Positions 49,740-61,715 are shown, counted from the first letter of the stretch. The stretch: DNA of 64,000 nt from Glycine soja (GCF_004193775.1 NC_041016.1:42953522-43017521), one strand, 5' to 3'. The notes: generated by a model not told the origin, from the sequence alone. Numbers and translations: made by a program.

Positions 49740-52700
49740 TCCATAGGGCTAACTGACCTGGTGTAACTTCACAAGCTAACTCCATAGGGCTCTCTGAATC
49801 AAGTAGAAAGTCTTCCAATGTTGCAAGGGACTTTAACTGCAGTCCAAGAGATTCGATGGTTTTTTGGCATTCAGCAAATTTACAATTGTAGCCAATGCTA
49901 GTTCCTTCTCCTGCATTGAAAGATGCTAAGCTCTTTATATGAAAATACTTATGTGTAATATTGTTAATGCAAAATATTTAGAGTTGGACAACACCCATCA
50001 CTTGTATTTACCTACTTAGTAATCAAATGCAATTCCAACAAATCTTTTGTAATTTGAGACTAGCATCACGAGTTAGTATTTGAACTAAAACTTAGCTTTA
50101 AGCCTTTAAGCATCATGCACTTGACAATATTCACATTGAAAACGATAGAGTTGATGGTGCCAGTCTGTTTAAACAAATATATAATATACATTAAAGAAGG
50201 CTTAAATTGTGGAGTTCCCATTGTGTGTTACCAAACTGACCTGCTTTAACTCACTATTAACACCTTCTCCATGAAAAATCTCAGTGTCTTTTTGGAGTTG
50301 AGCTTCATTCTTTATTCTCAAGAGCTCATCCTCCAACTTTCCACACTTGGCCAAATTCTCAGCGGACAAAGCTCGTTCTTTCTCAATCTCTTCCTCTAAT
50401 GAACAAATTTTCAAAACCAATTCTTCTGCTTCAGTGTGAGCAACTCTGAGTTTTGACTCATCTATCTCTTTCTTTTCATGAGTTGCTTTTAGTTTCTCGT
50501 ATGGTTCTTCGTTTGATTTGTTTGCAAGAGCCAACTTAGTTTGGAGCTCTACTACCTCCAACTCCACTTCCTTTATCCTACTCAGTGATGCTTGAAGCTG
50601 CTTTTCGCACTCGGTTAGATCCATCTCTAGCTCAAGTTTCTCTGCCTCCATTTTCTCTAGTTTCTTCTCCAGTGCAGCATTCTTTTGAGCAATAGCTTCC
50701 ACTTCAGCATTCTTTGTTCCACAGCCACCATTGAGTTGGTCAGGTGCAGTACGTTCCACAGGAAAACGCTTACACTTTCAGTATCTGGCAGTGCAACAAG
50801 CCTTTCCATCTCAAGGAAATCATCCATCAGATTCATCTCGGTTGAAAAGACCATACTATTTTTTCCAGCGGTGTTTTCATTGTTAAATTGATCAAGTTTC
50901 TTGATTAAAGCCGATGGCCATGAATCATGGTGGTTTGGCTCACCTTCACTCACATCCCAACCTCCTAATTTTTGCATATCACTTTCAACTACCAATTGCC
51001 TCTCTCCAATATCTGACATGCTGTCAGTAAAAGACTCTACATAAACTGAAGAGGCAGCTACAGACCTGTGATCATTAGCAGATAATGTTTTGCGAGCCAT
51101 AGCTTTCAGTCTACGGCACTCAGCTTTTAGCTTAGCCACCTTCTTTATACTCTCCAAATGTTGCCTGCTTGCTGCTTCAGCAGCCTGAGTACTCAAATCC
51201 CTTCTATGGTCCTGAACTTTAATTCCTCGAGTTGAGACTGTAGCTTTATTTTAAGACTTGAATTGTCTTTCTCCTTATCCCCAAGCCTCTGCTGAAGATC
51301 CAAATGAACTGATGAAGCAGCATCAACAACTTTCCACTCATGATCGGGTCTTTTGGATTCCAAGCCATAAGAGTTATTTGTTAGAGCCTCATGAATCTTT
51401 TACTCTTGTTCTTCTTTAGCTTGTTGAAGATCCCTCATACACTCCTTGAGTGCATCATTAAGATGACTAAATTGGTCTTCAAGAACTGAGTTTTCCTGTT
51501 TTGCATTGTCGAGTTGTTGTTTAAGAATCAATAATTCATTTTCAGCCTTCTCCCAGCCTAATCAAAGCCACATAATTAAAGATCTTCAGTTCATTAGTTA
51601 ATGTAAGTCTTTTAACCCGAAAAAAGAAAACAAAACAATACAAATGCCTTTTAAAGAATTTGGATTAAACTTCCTAAAAATCCGCCTAGACCAAAAGTTT
51701 ATGATATAGTCATGGCTACCCTAGGCAGGAGAAATGAATCATGGACAAGCAGATGAAGCACATTTTAGTATAACCCCTAGAGCATGTTTGGATAATTTTA
51801 GATATTCGTTTTTCATAAACCATAGCAAGATCAACACTTGAACAAACACAACTATCAGACCAAAAAAACACTCAATTGCAATTGCTCAATGCCTCAACAG
51901 ATTTCTCATTTAGATAAACTTGTTTGTCAAATCAAGGTGAAGTTATTGAGATGCAAGATGGCCAAACAACAGATACCCGAGACAGCTTCTTCCGCAACTT
52001 TAGCATGCTGCTTTGCCAAATCTTCTTTGGCACTAGAGTTTAAAAGAGCAGCAGTAATCTTTCTGTCAGAGTCTTCACATCATTAACTTCATCATTTGGT
52101 GCAGCCTCACACGTGCCTTCTGGAGACGGAGTAGTTTGGGTGGGATATACCTTTAAATCATGGTAAAAAAACATCATTCATCAAATTCCCCCCAATTTAC
52201 ATTAATTTGAACAATCAGAGATCTCAAACTAAAAGGAGGACCGAATCAATGGTCTGCAAGCTTTAGGAACTTATATTCAAGTAAAATAGCAGACCAAATA
52301 ATAAACAATGTCTTCAACCTTCCTAGAAACTTCAAATCATCTCAAGCAATAGACTAGTAAAACAACAACAGTCCTCTCCCACTAGGAAGCAAGCAGCATT
52401 CTAGTCTATTGTATTCTTGACTCAACAGGTTTTCTCTTCTTATTTTCCCTCCCTATCACTTATAGTTATAGCTTGGAATGGATAAGGCCGCATTCTTGGT
52501 TCAGAATTTCTCAATTTTGTAGTGTTAAAGCCATGTCATTTTAACTTATCTATCTTCTTTACCAACTTCAATAAAGATTACAATAGTCACTTCAAAAATA
52601 GCTACTACCTTAAAAACTCACCCAAACCACAAATACACAGAGCTATCTAAGTTCTAGGGTATTCTCTCCCCCACTCCCCCTTGTTCAGTAATGCAAAATG

Positions 52701-52893
52701 ATGGAAACAAATATAATTAAACCATGATAGGATGCAAAACTGAAGTTAACAATGTATGCAACTAAAAAGACGGCACCTGATCATCGGAAAATCTTTCAGA
52801 ATGAGACGACATTGAGCCAGAACTCTCAATTTCACCCAGATTTTTCTTAGACGACATCCTGCGCCATAGCCAACTCCTCCTGTCCATGTCCAT
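49740..52893 (-). pseudogene. Filament-like plant protein (FPP) pseudogene
   Basis: Four recognisable exons are 52893-52777 (MDMDRRSWLWRRMSSKKNLG to FSDDQ), 52150-51977, 51557-50241 and 49910 to about 49740. The family (long coiled-coil proteins, DUF869) is recognised by the RRSWLWRR start, the coiled coil [20 protein letters not shown], the block AAEAASRQHLESIKKVAKLK, and MERLVALPDTESVS before the second coiled coil. Five lesions break the frame: a missing base at about 52054 (TERL|AALLNSS), a TAA at 51400-51402 (EEQE*KIHEA), a missing base at about 51203 (FRTIE|RDLSTQ), a missing base at about 50767 (TESVS|FPVERTAPDQ), and a missing base at about 49886 (LALAT|KFAECQ). Homology stops after [14 protein letters not shown], so the C-terminal half is lost. 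From family knowledge, intact relatives act in plasma-membrane and cytoskeleton-associated processes. Splice sites are intact, so it decayed in place. Confidence 0.85.
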
Positions 52894-53461
52894 CCACAAT
52901 TTAGGCAAAGCAACACCTCCTTACTTCTTCACACAACAGCATGAGCACTACTACTGCCCAACACCCTTTAGTCTAAATAGAACTGGATCTGGGGCTAACT
53001 GTGGAATGAATAAGAGGAAGAAGGGAGGGGTGGCAAATTGTTCTTTAAGCAAAACCCAGAAATAAAAATGAAGAATTTGAGAGCCAGGTGTTTAATCTTA
53101 AGAAGTAACTTGCAAAGAAAAACAGATGAGTAGTTACAGAGAGCTTTGCTTACAATTCACTTTCCACCACCATCTACCTTGATTTTAACATTTACACATA
53201 GAAAAAGGATCACCGGTAAAAGATAGAAAATATGGGAAACAGAAAAAGAAAAAAGTACTATTTTTAAAAGCATATCCTATGGCTATCTATTATGCTATTC
53301 CTTTACACACACAACTCAAGAGTCTGAGGGTTAGGCACCTACCATGACTCCCCAATTTCTCGCCACGGCAAGGGTCTATCGTCTATGTCTATCTACTGTG
53401 TCAATGCAATTCAATTCAATTCAAGTGCTGAATCTAAAGACTGAAGAAGACAGGAATTAAC

Positions 53462-53498
<37 letters not shown>

Positions 53499-53700
53499 GG
53501 GAATGTCAGAGAAAGTTTAGGGATATCAAGGTAGATATTATTCAATGAGTTAGTTTTTTGTGATGTGGGAAGAGAAAGAGATATTGGAAAAAAGTGACAG
53601 AGAAGTTGAAGATGGGTCATGTTGTGACAGACAGAAAAACAGGATAAGAGCGTTTCTGTGAAGTGTGAACGGGGTCTGAAAAGGTCCACTGCTAGTGCTA
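52894..53700 (-). promoter_or_regulatory. Former 5' flank or UTR of the FPP pseudogene
   Basis: Non-coding sequence upstream of the FPP start. It contains a TA run followed by a GA run at 53465-53499, a common arrangement in plant promoters. No reading frame is credible. Confidence 0.4.
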
Positions 53701-54129
53701 TAGTTTTATTTAAACTTAAAAAAGTATATAATCGCTTTAAAATATCTCCACCTAATCTCTAGATCATATGTGAAGTTAAGGTAAGGTAACTTTGTCGGGG
53801 TTCTAATCAAACAAACACTGCCTTGTTTCCCGCTTATTGCTCCTGTGATTCACTACAGCCGTTAAATTTTTTTATTCTTTTTCCTTTGTTTTTGTCTTGT
53901 TCTTCGTGTTATTATTTCTGCTCACTTTTGTTGCTGCGCTGCTTGATCCTGCCTCTGTCCTTTATTGCAATGCAAATTGCAGGTAGTACTTTGCTTGTAG
54001 CTACTGTGCCCTGTCTTGCTTCCTGTTGTATCGGCTCCCATTCGCACGCAGTACCATGGGTACAACTAATTCAATGGAAAAAAACTTGGATGAAGTTATG
54101 TTGCTCCAGAATAATGGGAATAATATTTC

Positions 54130-54390
54130 AAATTTAAAGACTTTAATATATTTTTATTTTTAAGTTTAATCACTAATTTACTTCTTATAGTTTCACTGTT
54201 CGTATCTTTTTAAAATATAAATAATAGAGACTAAAAAATCACTTTCAAACTATAAGGACTAAAAGAAAATTAAAATATAAACTATAGATACTAAAAATAT
54301 CACTTTAAAACTATAGGAACTAAAAAAATATGAATCATGAAACTATAAGGATTAAATGGATAATTTAATCTTATTTTTAATAAATATTTA
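54130..54390. repeat. Short repeated motif block (actataaggactaaa)
   Basis: Variants of actataaggacta occur at least five times in 200 bp, some reading as atagagactaaa. This resembles the edge of a decayed transposable element. No termini could be fixed. Confidence 0.4.
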
Positions 54391-54539
54391 ATTTTTCTTT
54401 TATTTCCTAATACATTTTTGTTTTATGGTAAGTTAAATTCATAATAAAATAATTTTTTTGTCTTTTGATATATTTTTGTGTGAATGGTTCCTCATAATCA
54501 TCACAAATAGGACATAAATTTGAAGGGCTTAAACCAAAA

Positions 54540-55640
54540 AGCATTGTCCTAAAATTAGTGAGAATGCATTCTTGGCTGATCTTTCAAAGAAAGCCCTTTG
54601 CATATTCAGGATCCTTCCACTTCCTCATCTCCATGAAGAGAGCATGATTCTTGTGAGTTGCTACACCATTCACCTCATACACATATTTCATAAAGCACAC
54701 TCCATCACTAGACTTCCTCTCCATGCTATACTATCTGCTCGGTCAGTATTGTAACTAACTTCCATATCTGTTACCATCTTCACAACATTAGGGGAAAGAT
54801 AATCCTTAATTGTATGAATTTGCCAACAACCATTCACATCAATATACTCAGCCACAGATTTTTGAAGCTCATAATGGGGAGTGTTACTAGCAGCTACATC
54901 CACCAATCTGCCACAGCTTGGAATCCAAGCATCGTTCCAAAATTTTATCAAGGTGATGGTAACTTCGAATGATATTCTGACAGAATGTGTCCCAAATAGA
55001 ACAAATACCCCGCCAAAAGTTTTTTATTTGTGTTTGCTTATTGAGCATTGGCAGAATACTAGAGCCACAACGATACTTGCTCCTGATAAAAGGAGCCCAA
55101 ACAGGAGAATCTCCAATTGGCTCTCATCATATCTCATTTTCCTCAAGCCTAGCCCTCCCTGCTCCTTGTGAGTGCTGATCTTGTCTCATGACACTAGATG
55201 CATCTTTTGTCCATTGAGCTATGACCCCAAATGAAATTCCTGTAGACTTTATCAACATCATCACGAGTGGATTTGGGTAGGAGTGTAGTTTGCATGACAT
55301 ACCTTGGCAACATCATCTCGGAGTCACTCTTCCTGCAAAAATAGAGATTTAGCTTTCCAAGCACTGATTTACTTTATCAATTATAAATTGAAAAGTATTT
55401 CGGGAGGGTCTCTTATGAAAGATTGGGACTCCAATATACTTATCCTAGTCCTCAGTCCATGGTATCTCCTTCTCATCACTAACTTGTTGCTCAAGTGTCT
55501 TCCAACATAATTGGAGATTTATTGTCTGCCCCGAACTCCTGCAAAACAAATCTAAAATATTCTTAACCAAATAGACCTGGTCAAGAGTAGCCTTCGCAAA
55601 AAGAATAACATCATCCGCAAAAGCTAAGAGAACAATATCC
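54540..55640 (-). mobile_element. LINE (L1-type non-LTR retrotransposon) reverse transcriptase fragment, 5'-truncated
   Basis: On the minus strand the translation starts DIVLLAFADDVILFAKATLD, which contains the reverse transcriptase catalytic ADD box (about 55610). It continues IGVPIFHKRPSRN, FCRKSDSEMMLPRYVMQTTL, FIWGHSSMDKR and LGLRKMR. It then reaches the zinc-finger-like C-terminal region with FWNDAWIPSCGRLVDVAASN (54951-54688 open, 87 codons). Stops and frameshifts occur near 55180 and 55000. The endonuclease and the first half of the reverse transcriptase are missing, which is the usual 5' truncation of LINEs. The 3' end and poly(A) tail were not located. Confidence 0.85.
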
Positions 55641-56340
55641 TATTTGTGTGAACAGATAAATTAGATTTGTAATTTTAAATTTTAGAGAAAATAAATATCA
55701 GTTAAAAGTAATATTAACATTTGTAATCGATTTAACTACTGTAAGAAGTTATTAAAGAAGGAATTCTTTTTAGCTTGCACTTGTAGTGATACGACTTTCA
55801 AAATATGATATATAAAAATATATTAAAAAAATACTCACACGGTCCCAAATAAAGTATTAGATTTACGAAAAAATTGTACCAAAATATCATTTCACGTTTT
55901 AACGTAATGGTTCTTTTTCACCGATATCCCTGATAAATCTTACTTTAGTTTTTAAATTTAATATTAAGACAAATGATAACCAATACTCTTAGGTCATTAA
56001 TTAAGAAATTAAAAAAAGAAATCTTTTTATTGAAATATAAAATTATATTATTAATGATTTTTTTATTTTCTCTTCTAATTTTAATAATAAATATTTTTAA
56101 TTTTTAATTTTTAATTTTTATAATAAATATATCTATATATAAATCTATTTGCCATGTCCTGATCTGGTTTGTAGTTTTGACACGGTTATTTCGAACCTAA
56201 TATATTGCTGTCTTTTAAATGTAGGTTGTGAAGGTTCATTAAAATACTGGGTATGTAGACAACACACCAACACAGAGACTGCTCCAGGTCATTGGTAAGC
56301 ATAAGCTCCTGTTCATCTATATTTTCTTTGAAACATGTAA
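55641..56340. other. AT-rich gene-free DNA
   Basis: No coding signature. The left boundary of the gene-fragment array on the right probably falls in or near this stretch. Confidence 0.4.
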
Positions 56341-56349
56341 TTAATTAAA

Positions 56350-56705
56350 TTACTTTGCAAGATTTGTAGATACTTCTGCTAAATTATTATATGGATGATA
56401 AATTTTGGAACTGATTAGATGTTTAATATCAAGAAATAGTATGACTTTTAATTGCAATGTTAGCCACTTGATCATAGAAGCTATGATACCATGCCAAGCA
56501 CCAACTTGGCTACAGATTTTAGTTGTTAGGTGCATTCACATACTTGGTTTTGTATATCTAACAAATGCTAATGTCATCCATGTCATATCAGCACAATCTT
56601 CTCTCTTCAACCCTAGTTGTACTAAATTCTCTTGCATCAAGTGCATTGCCTTATCCAAACCTCCAACATACAAGCTTTCAAACAAATTATTCGGGTATCA
56701 ACTCC
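56350..56705 (-). pseudogene. Berberine-bridge-enzyme-like fragment plus unidentified exon piece
   Basis: On the minus strand a frame directly adjoining the RRA-like piece reads FESLYVGGLDKAMHLMQENL and then LGLKREDCADMTWM. This matches the conserved pattern of plant FAD-linked BBE-like oxidases, (F.SL.LGG.D.L..LM...FPELGL..EDC.EMSW). After a stop, a second frame (56535-56350) reads MHLTTKICSQVGAWHGIIAS and continues about 40 codons; I do not recognise it. Similarity to BBE-like proteins is short (about 37 residues), so the assignment is moderate. Confidence 0.45.
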
Positions 56706-57122
56706 GTCATCTAAATCTGTTTTATACACTGGGACTTGATTTCATTCACAAAACTATGCAGTCTCATCGTCTAAAGCAGCAACTAGATAATTGGTTATGC
56801 CAACTCTGTTGATATTGGTGAACCAGACCTCCAGCATCTCCTTCACATTGGTGTTTGCATGACACACTAAAACCTCTTGTTTAACTAGAACTTTCTCTAA
56901 TATCTTTTCCAATCTTGGATTCACAGATTGATGAGGAACAACAGTAGTGTTGGCTCTTAATCCCTTTACAGTAGCAAAAGGTCTAGATTTAGGCTGTTTT
57001 CCTAATGTAAGGAACTGCTTTTGAGCCTGTTCTTTCCCTTGATTTGACTCTGTTCTAAGAGAATTTTCCCAAAACTTACTAGATTCAGAAGCCAAATAAA
57101 CAATCACCATTACTCCAAACAT
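56706..57122 (-). pseudogene. N-terminal part of an RRA-like arabinosyltransferase (GT77)
   Basis: An ATG at 57122 opens a frame with a hydrophobic anchor (MFGVMVIVYLASES), a polar stem, then LEKILEKVLVKQEVLV, NTNVKEMLEVWFTNI and GITNYLVAALDDETA. A TAG follows, and the same frame goes on with FCE and VPVYKTDLDDGVDT. These blocks are those of plant RRA-type GT77 proteins, Golgi type II membrane enzymes that add arabinose to extensins. The catalytic domain (the FHILREFLQLGY and DVDIVY blocks) is absent, because the sequence switches to the BBE-like frame just after DGVDT. Stop plus truncation mean it is not functional. It sits 180 bp beyond the TIM10 stop, on the same strand. Confidence 0.75.
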
Positions 57123-57301
57123 ACTTTATTCTAAGTAAAATGTACACTTGAAACCAAAATTGTAGTCATTCTCAAAGAAAAACAAAATTGTACAACCCTA
57201 GACAATAAGTAATCCATAATCACTCTCCACGATTTAAGTCAACAGAAAAGTGGCATAGCTCACTGGTTGCTAACCGCAAAAGAAAATACAAAACACTTGG
57301 A

Positions 57302-58097
57302 TTACATTGGAGGCCTCCCAGAACCGAGCAGCAGACCAATTAGATTAGTCACCTAGCCAAAAAAAAAAATCTCCTTAGACAATAAGACAATCACTATTTG
57401 CAGTTTCCCATTATTTCAAAAGCAAAAACCATATTGAAGTCAAAACATTGTAATCCACAAGTACTAAAACCCCAGTAAGATTTCATCCTAAAACTTCTGT
57501 CTGAGAAACTATCTTAAAGCATAATAGAGTTTGATGAGAAAAAAAGGATACCTAATATACAACTCAAAACAGTGCCAGTGATAGATCCAAAAGTAAACTT
57601 AAGTAACATCTTACATGCCAATATTTTGAAGCACAGTGGTCAATGCAACTATTTTCACCCATATTTAGCTCAGACTCCTTATACCTGAGATGAAAAAGTG
57701 GTAAACAGATATTATCATAACATTCACATTGAGCCATCCTCAAAATAATGCAACAGCTGATAACTCTTGAGAATTAAGAAACTAATCTCCAAATTGTCAA
57801 ATTGACTGGACTGGATGACATTTGAAGGGCATCAAACATGACACTTTCTCAAGCAGATTATGCAATCAGAAGAGTTTCCCTACCTATTGTCAACACACTT
57901 ATTGAAACAGGTCTGGGTCATCCTGAATGGTAAAAACAACAAAAGGTTAGCCAAATGAATTATTATGCAAACAAAAATTCTCATAAAACAAATACAGTCA
58001 GATTCTACATTGTACTTGCTTACAACAGCAGGGAAACCTACTTGTTGAATAATTCGACCCTATATTCCATCTCCTTTTCAGCCATTCCAAATATCTG
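57302..58097 (-). CDS. TIM10-like small mitochondrial import chaperone, first exon missing
   Basis: Four exons with GT-AG borders are in frame: 58097-58042 (QIFGMAEKEMEYRVELFN), 57922-57884 (KMTQTCFNKCVDNR), 57684-57615 (YKESELNMGENSCIDHCASK, then YWH) and 57352-57302 (VTNLIGLLLGSGRPPM, stop). The twin CX3C motifs (CFNKC and CIDHC) that form the disulphide-bonded hairpin of Tim9/Tim10 chaperones are intact. Plant TIM10 has about 83 residues and a further first exon encoding about 15 residues. No such exon is found before the HOP stop at 58363. The internal ATG at 58085 would still give 67 residues. From family knowledge TIM10 escorts carrier proteins across the mitochondrial intermembrane space. 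H replaces R in CIDRC, and H replaces Q in KYWQV. It is probably a captured fragment, but it could be translated. Confidence 0.75.
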
Positions 58098-58362
58098 CTA
58101 AGAAAGTTTTCTGAATATTCAGAACTAAAATATACGATTGAAGTTTGACAAGAGGTTTTCGTGCAACTTAATAGTATCAGGTTAGTAAACAACAATGTGA
58201 GTGTGTGTAATATTAAATTCTTTAAATGAATTTGTATATACTATTCGATATTTCTATATATTATAGTCTTCATTTGTTATCTTAATTATTTAAATTATAT
58301 AGTCACACTGAAAAATACAATTGTCAATTGTTTCTCTGCTTGATTGCCACCTTCCATAAAAT

Positions 58363-59346
58363 TCATCTCATCTGCACAATCTCGGCACTGATAAGCTTTT
58401 GAATCTTGTTCATCACCATTGGATTCTTCGCATGTTCCTCTGCAGCTCTGGGATTTTCCTGGAAATCAATCAATACCTGCATACATGCCCAACTCTCGTT
58501 AGCACAGCCAGTTCCTCTATTACATTGACACAACACATAGTAACTTTCAATCAACAAGGGAGCATACTTGTCTCATAACAGGGTCTTGCAGAATGCTTTG
58601 TATCTCTGGGTCTTGCATTGCCTTGGCCTGCAAAAACATAAAATTAAATATTTGCACATATGAATTGCCCATTTCAGGTGATTTAGTCAATAGAGTTCAT
58701 TAGGTTATCAGAACACAAGTCACACCTGTCTCTCCTTTAACTCCTCAGGTGTAAAATCTCCATGGATAGCCTTATTAATTTGTTCTAAACATCTTAAATG
58801 TATGATACTATGGTGATTACGCACTTGCATTGTCATGGTGCATATGGAAAGTGGCAATATTAACTCCCAAAAATAGCAGGAATGTAGCACGATACCATAC
58901 CTTCTTATGCCATCAAGCAAGTCCTCATTGTTAGGATCATGTTTCAAACCCTCCCTGTATGTTTCCAAAGCTTTGTCATATTCTTTCATGATCAGGATTT
59001 GCATTAACTATTGAACACAAGGATTATCACTGCTATTCAATGGGTATTATTACCTTAGCATCTTTTGGGTTCCTTTTTATAGCTTTTGTATAATGCTTGT
59101 TGTTGCTCTAGTTCTTTCTTAGCCTTTTCAGCTTCGTTCAGTTTCTTCAAGGTGTCTGTGTTGCGGTTCTCTGTAAGTGCTTTTTGGAAATTCTCAATGG
59201 CAGGTTAAAATTTGGGTAATGCATTTAGCCATTTTGGCCAATGCAGTCCCTTTCCTTGTCAAAGCTCTTGCTATCATCTTGTAATCCGATCTTAGTATTT
59301 TTCCCCTTTCAACAGCCCTTTCACAATCCTTTATGCAGTCGTCAAA
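58363..59346 (-). pseudogene. C-terminal half of HOP/STI1 (Hsp70-Hsp90 organizing protein)
   Basis: Five minus-strand exons with normal splice sites are 59346-59054, 59007-58901, 58792-58726, 58627-58568 and 58476-58363. They read FDDCIKDCERAVERGKILRS and KMIARALTRKGTALAKMAKC (end of TPR2A), then TLKKLNEAEKAKKELEQQ, then HYTKAIKRNPKDAK (TPR2B), KEYDKALETYREGLKHDPNN, EQINKAIHGDFTPEELKERQ, AMQDPEIQSILQDPVMRQ and finally NPMVMNKIQKLISAEIVQMR (second STI1/DP domain). Lesions in exon 1 are a frameshift at about 59225 and a deletion between KELEQQ and HYTKAI that removes part of TPR2B. TPR1, the first STI1 domain and most of TPR2A are absent upstream. Introns are retained, so it is a genomic copy. 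It does not encode a working cochaperone. Confidence 0.85.
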
Positions 59347-60040
59347 CTGGTACAAAATAACAAGAAAAACCTCATCAATCAGATTGTGCATGAAATATTA
59401 ACAAAAAACAAAAGATTGAACATGAAAGCAAAATGCATGACACCCTCCTCCTCCCCCACCCAAAAAAAGAAGAATGATTCACTAAGGGCCTGTTTGATTC
59501 ATCTGTCACTTTTCTGCTTTAAACTGTTTTCTAAAACAATTCCACACAACTTGCTACTCAGATATCAAATTTTCATCCTTATTTCCTTTTTGAAAATTGT
59601 TTCCACAACAAGTGTTTTAAAAAGCAAAAAACATAATCGGCTGAGGGAAGCTTTCTTATCTTCTTTTTTCATTTGTTCAGCCTCTCCTTCTACCCCACAC
59701 TCTACTTCATGCCTCTCACCACCCTCCACCAACTGTCCGAACAACCATGTTTAGTTGCTTGCATGTTGAAAACGAAAAACACTTTTTGAAAATAAAATTC
59801 AAACACATTTCCCTAGGGTTTTTTTTTATACAATTCCTCATGTAATACACCAAAATACATAGAAAATGAAATAAAACCTTGTTTAAATGCACAGTCATGC
59901 CACGACCAGACTTGATCAAATTCCTTATCCAACAAATAAGCTTCAACGATAATACAGCAGCAAAGTAATCATGGCACGTGCAAAGAGATAGATACATAGA
60001 CTAAAGTCTAACCTACATATATTAATCCAATAATCCTTCC
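59347..60040. other. Gap between HOP and unknown-gene fragments
   Basis: No coding exon is recognised. A plus-strand frame at 59386-59754 is compositionally biased and unsupported. Confidence 0.4.
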
Positions 60041-60049
60041 CTTAGTTCA

Positions 60050-60937
60050 CCACCTAATCAATTCTCCAATCCAAACATACCCGTTACCAGCGTAGAGATT
60101 AAAACAGTCCAAAACAATCCGGGAAATTTGAACCCTTTTGGGTTCATTAACAATGAAATTCTGATGTTGAGGTGGCTCCGGCTCTTCTTTCTTTTGAGAT
60201 TGCTTCGGCACATCAACCTAAATCAAAGCAGAGGGGAAGTATAGTCTCTCACACAATGAATCAAGTACAAGAGAGAATAATAAAAGACTGGAAGCCAAAA
60301 GAGCTGTGTCCCAATACCTGATCTGATGCTGCAGAACATGAGACAAGAGGAAGATTCTCTATCAAGGTAGTGTTGTCAACCTCCTTTTTGGTTTTGTCAA
60401 TAGATACTCTCCGTTTAATCCCAACCCTACAAAAAATGTAGGTTCAATATCAAGAAAACAAAATGTGAGACCAAATAAAAGGCATTGCTTTAGCAACAAT
60501 TCCATTCCAGACACAATAATATAATTCTTAGAGATATAGAAAGGATTTCTATATGTGCTCAACTTAGCACTCACCAAGAAAGAGTATATATTAAACCACT
60601 TTTTTCACAAAAGTTATTCGTTAATGGACATTATTCATGAGACAATCTAGTTTCAAAATCGTAAAAAGAAAATCCAGATCATGAATGGATGGATAATAAT
60701 AATAATAATAATATACAAAGCGCAAAGCAACACAAAGTAATATATGTATATAACATTATTCTATGCTTTTCAGTGTCCATAATTCCTTGTGAACAAGCCA
60801 ACAGAATTTGAAAATTAACAATACCAACTAGTCAAAATTCATACCCAATCCAAATCAAACACACAATTTAGACACCTAAGGGTGTGCATGTTCCAAGGAT
60901 TGACAAGTTATTCCTCCTAAATTAAACTTGAGAAAAT

Positions 60938-61002
<65 letters not shown>

Positions 61003-61715
61003 ATTGACATCAGGCATCTTTAGCCGTTACACTGCTTAATAACTTTATGTAGAAGACAGAATTAATCAATCCAACCGTTGAATCATGATATTATCTTTCT
61101 AATCTGTATATAAAATTTCACATTATTTGGATAGCCATTGATATGTTATCCTACTTTATAAAATCTTCCAATGCAACATTTGGATTGCTTGATTTCATAT
61201 TCTACAAAACATTAATAAGCAGAGTATATGCAGAAGTTTGACAACTGGTTTCAATCCCCAGAATACACTCTTCTTTGGTGAGGAGTGAGAAGTTTTAACT
61301 TTTAAGCGTGACTAAACCCATTACTCCATTAGTCTTGTAGTCGGCCCAAAAGACCGGAGCTTGTGGCATACCTGGGGTCTCATGGAGCCAAAGTTCCTAA
61401 TTACAGTGGTTAAAAAAATGTAATGATAAAGCAATATATACGTATGTGCGTGCACAAACAAAATTGAGTAAGCAAAATACTAACATTTTGTTATGAAAAA
61501 ATTATTAAAATCGAATGGGGCGCATAACATAATTTGAAGTCAAGTAAGTGAGTGAGGGAGTAAAGTAGAAATGAAAAGAAAAGAAGACAGTGAAAACCTT
61601 GATCGTTGGAGTCCACAAATTCTTTGACTATCTTCAAATACTTGTCCATGAGAACCTTCGAGGGTTCACCAACGGAGGAGAAGTTTATGAGATTGGGTTC
61701 ATCGGTGTTCGCCAT
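60050..61715 (-). pseudogene. 5' part of an unidentified three-exon gene
   Basis: Exon 1 (ATG at 61715, donor at 61598) encodes MANTDEPNLINFSSVGEPSK followed by VLMDKYLKIVKEFVDSNDQ. Exon 2 (60426-60318, acceptor tttttgtag, donor CAG|GTATTG) best reads VGIKRRVSIDKTKKEVDNTT, LIENLPLVSC and SAASDQ. Exon 3 (from 60217) reads VDVPKQSQKKEEPEPPQHQN and EPKRVQISRIVLDCFNLYAG. The frame needed for exon 2 is off by one from exon 1, so it is either damaged or a small exon is missed. The conserved-looking exon borders suggest a real gene origin. I do not recognise the family. It is upstream of the HOP fragment on the same strand and may form the 5' end of a chimeric transcript. Confidence 0.5.
60941..61000. 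repeat. (AT)30 microsatellite
   Basis: Sixty bases of uninterrupted AT, inside the first intron of the unknown gene fragment. Confidence 0.95.

Noticed and set aside
53823..54137. 104-codon plus-strand frame, Cys/Phe/Leu-rich
   Set aside because: Looks like a signal-peptide-like chance translation of TC-rich DNA upstream of the FPP pseudogene; no motif, no intron signals.
56405..56812. 135-codon plus-strand frame
   Set aside because: It is antisense to the RRA-like and BBE-like fragments and shows no family motif.
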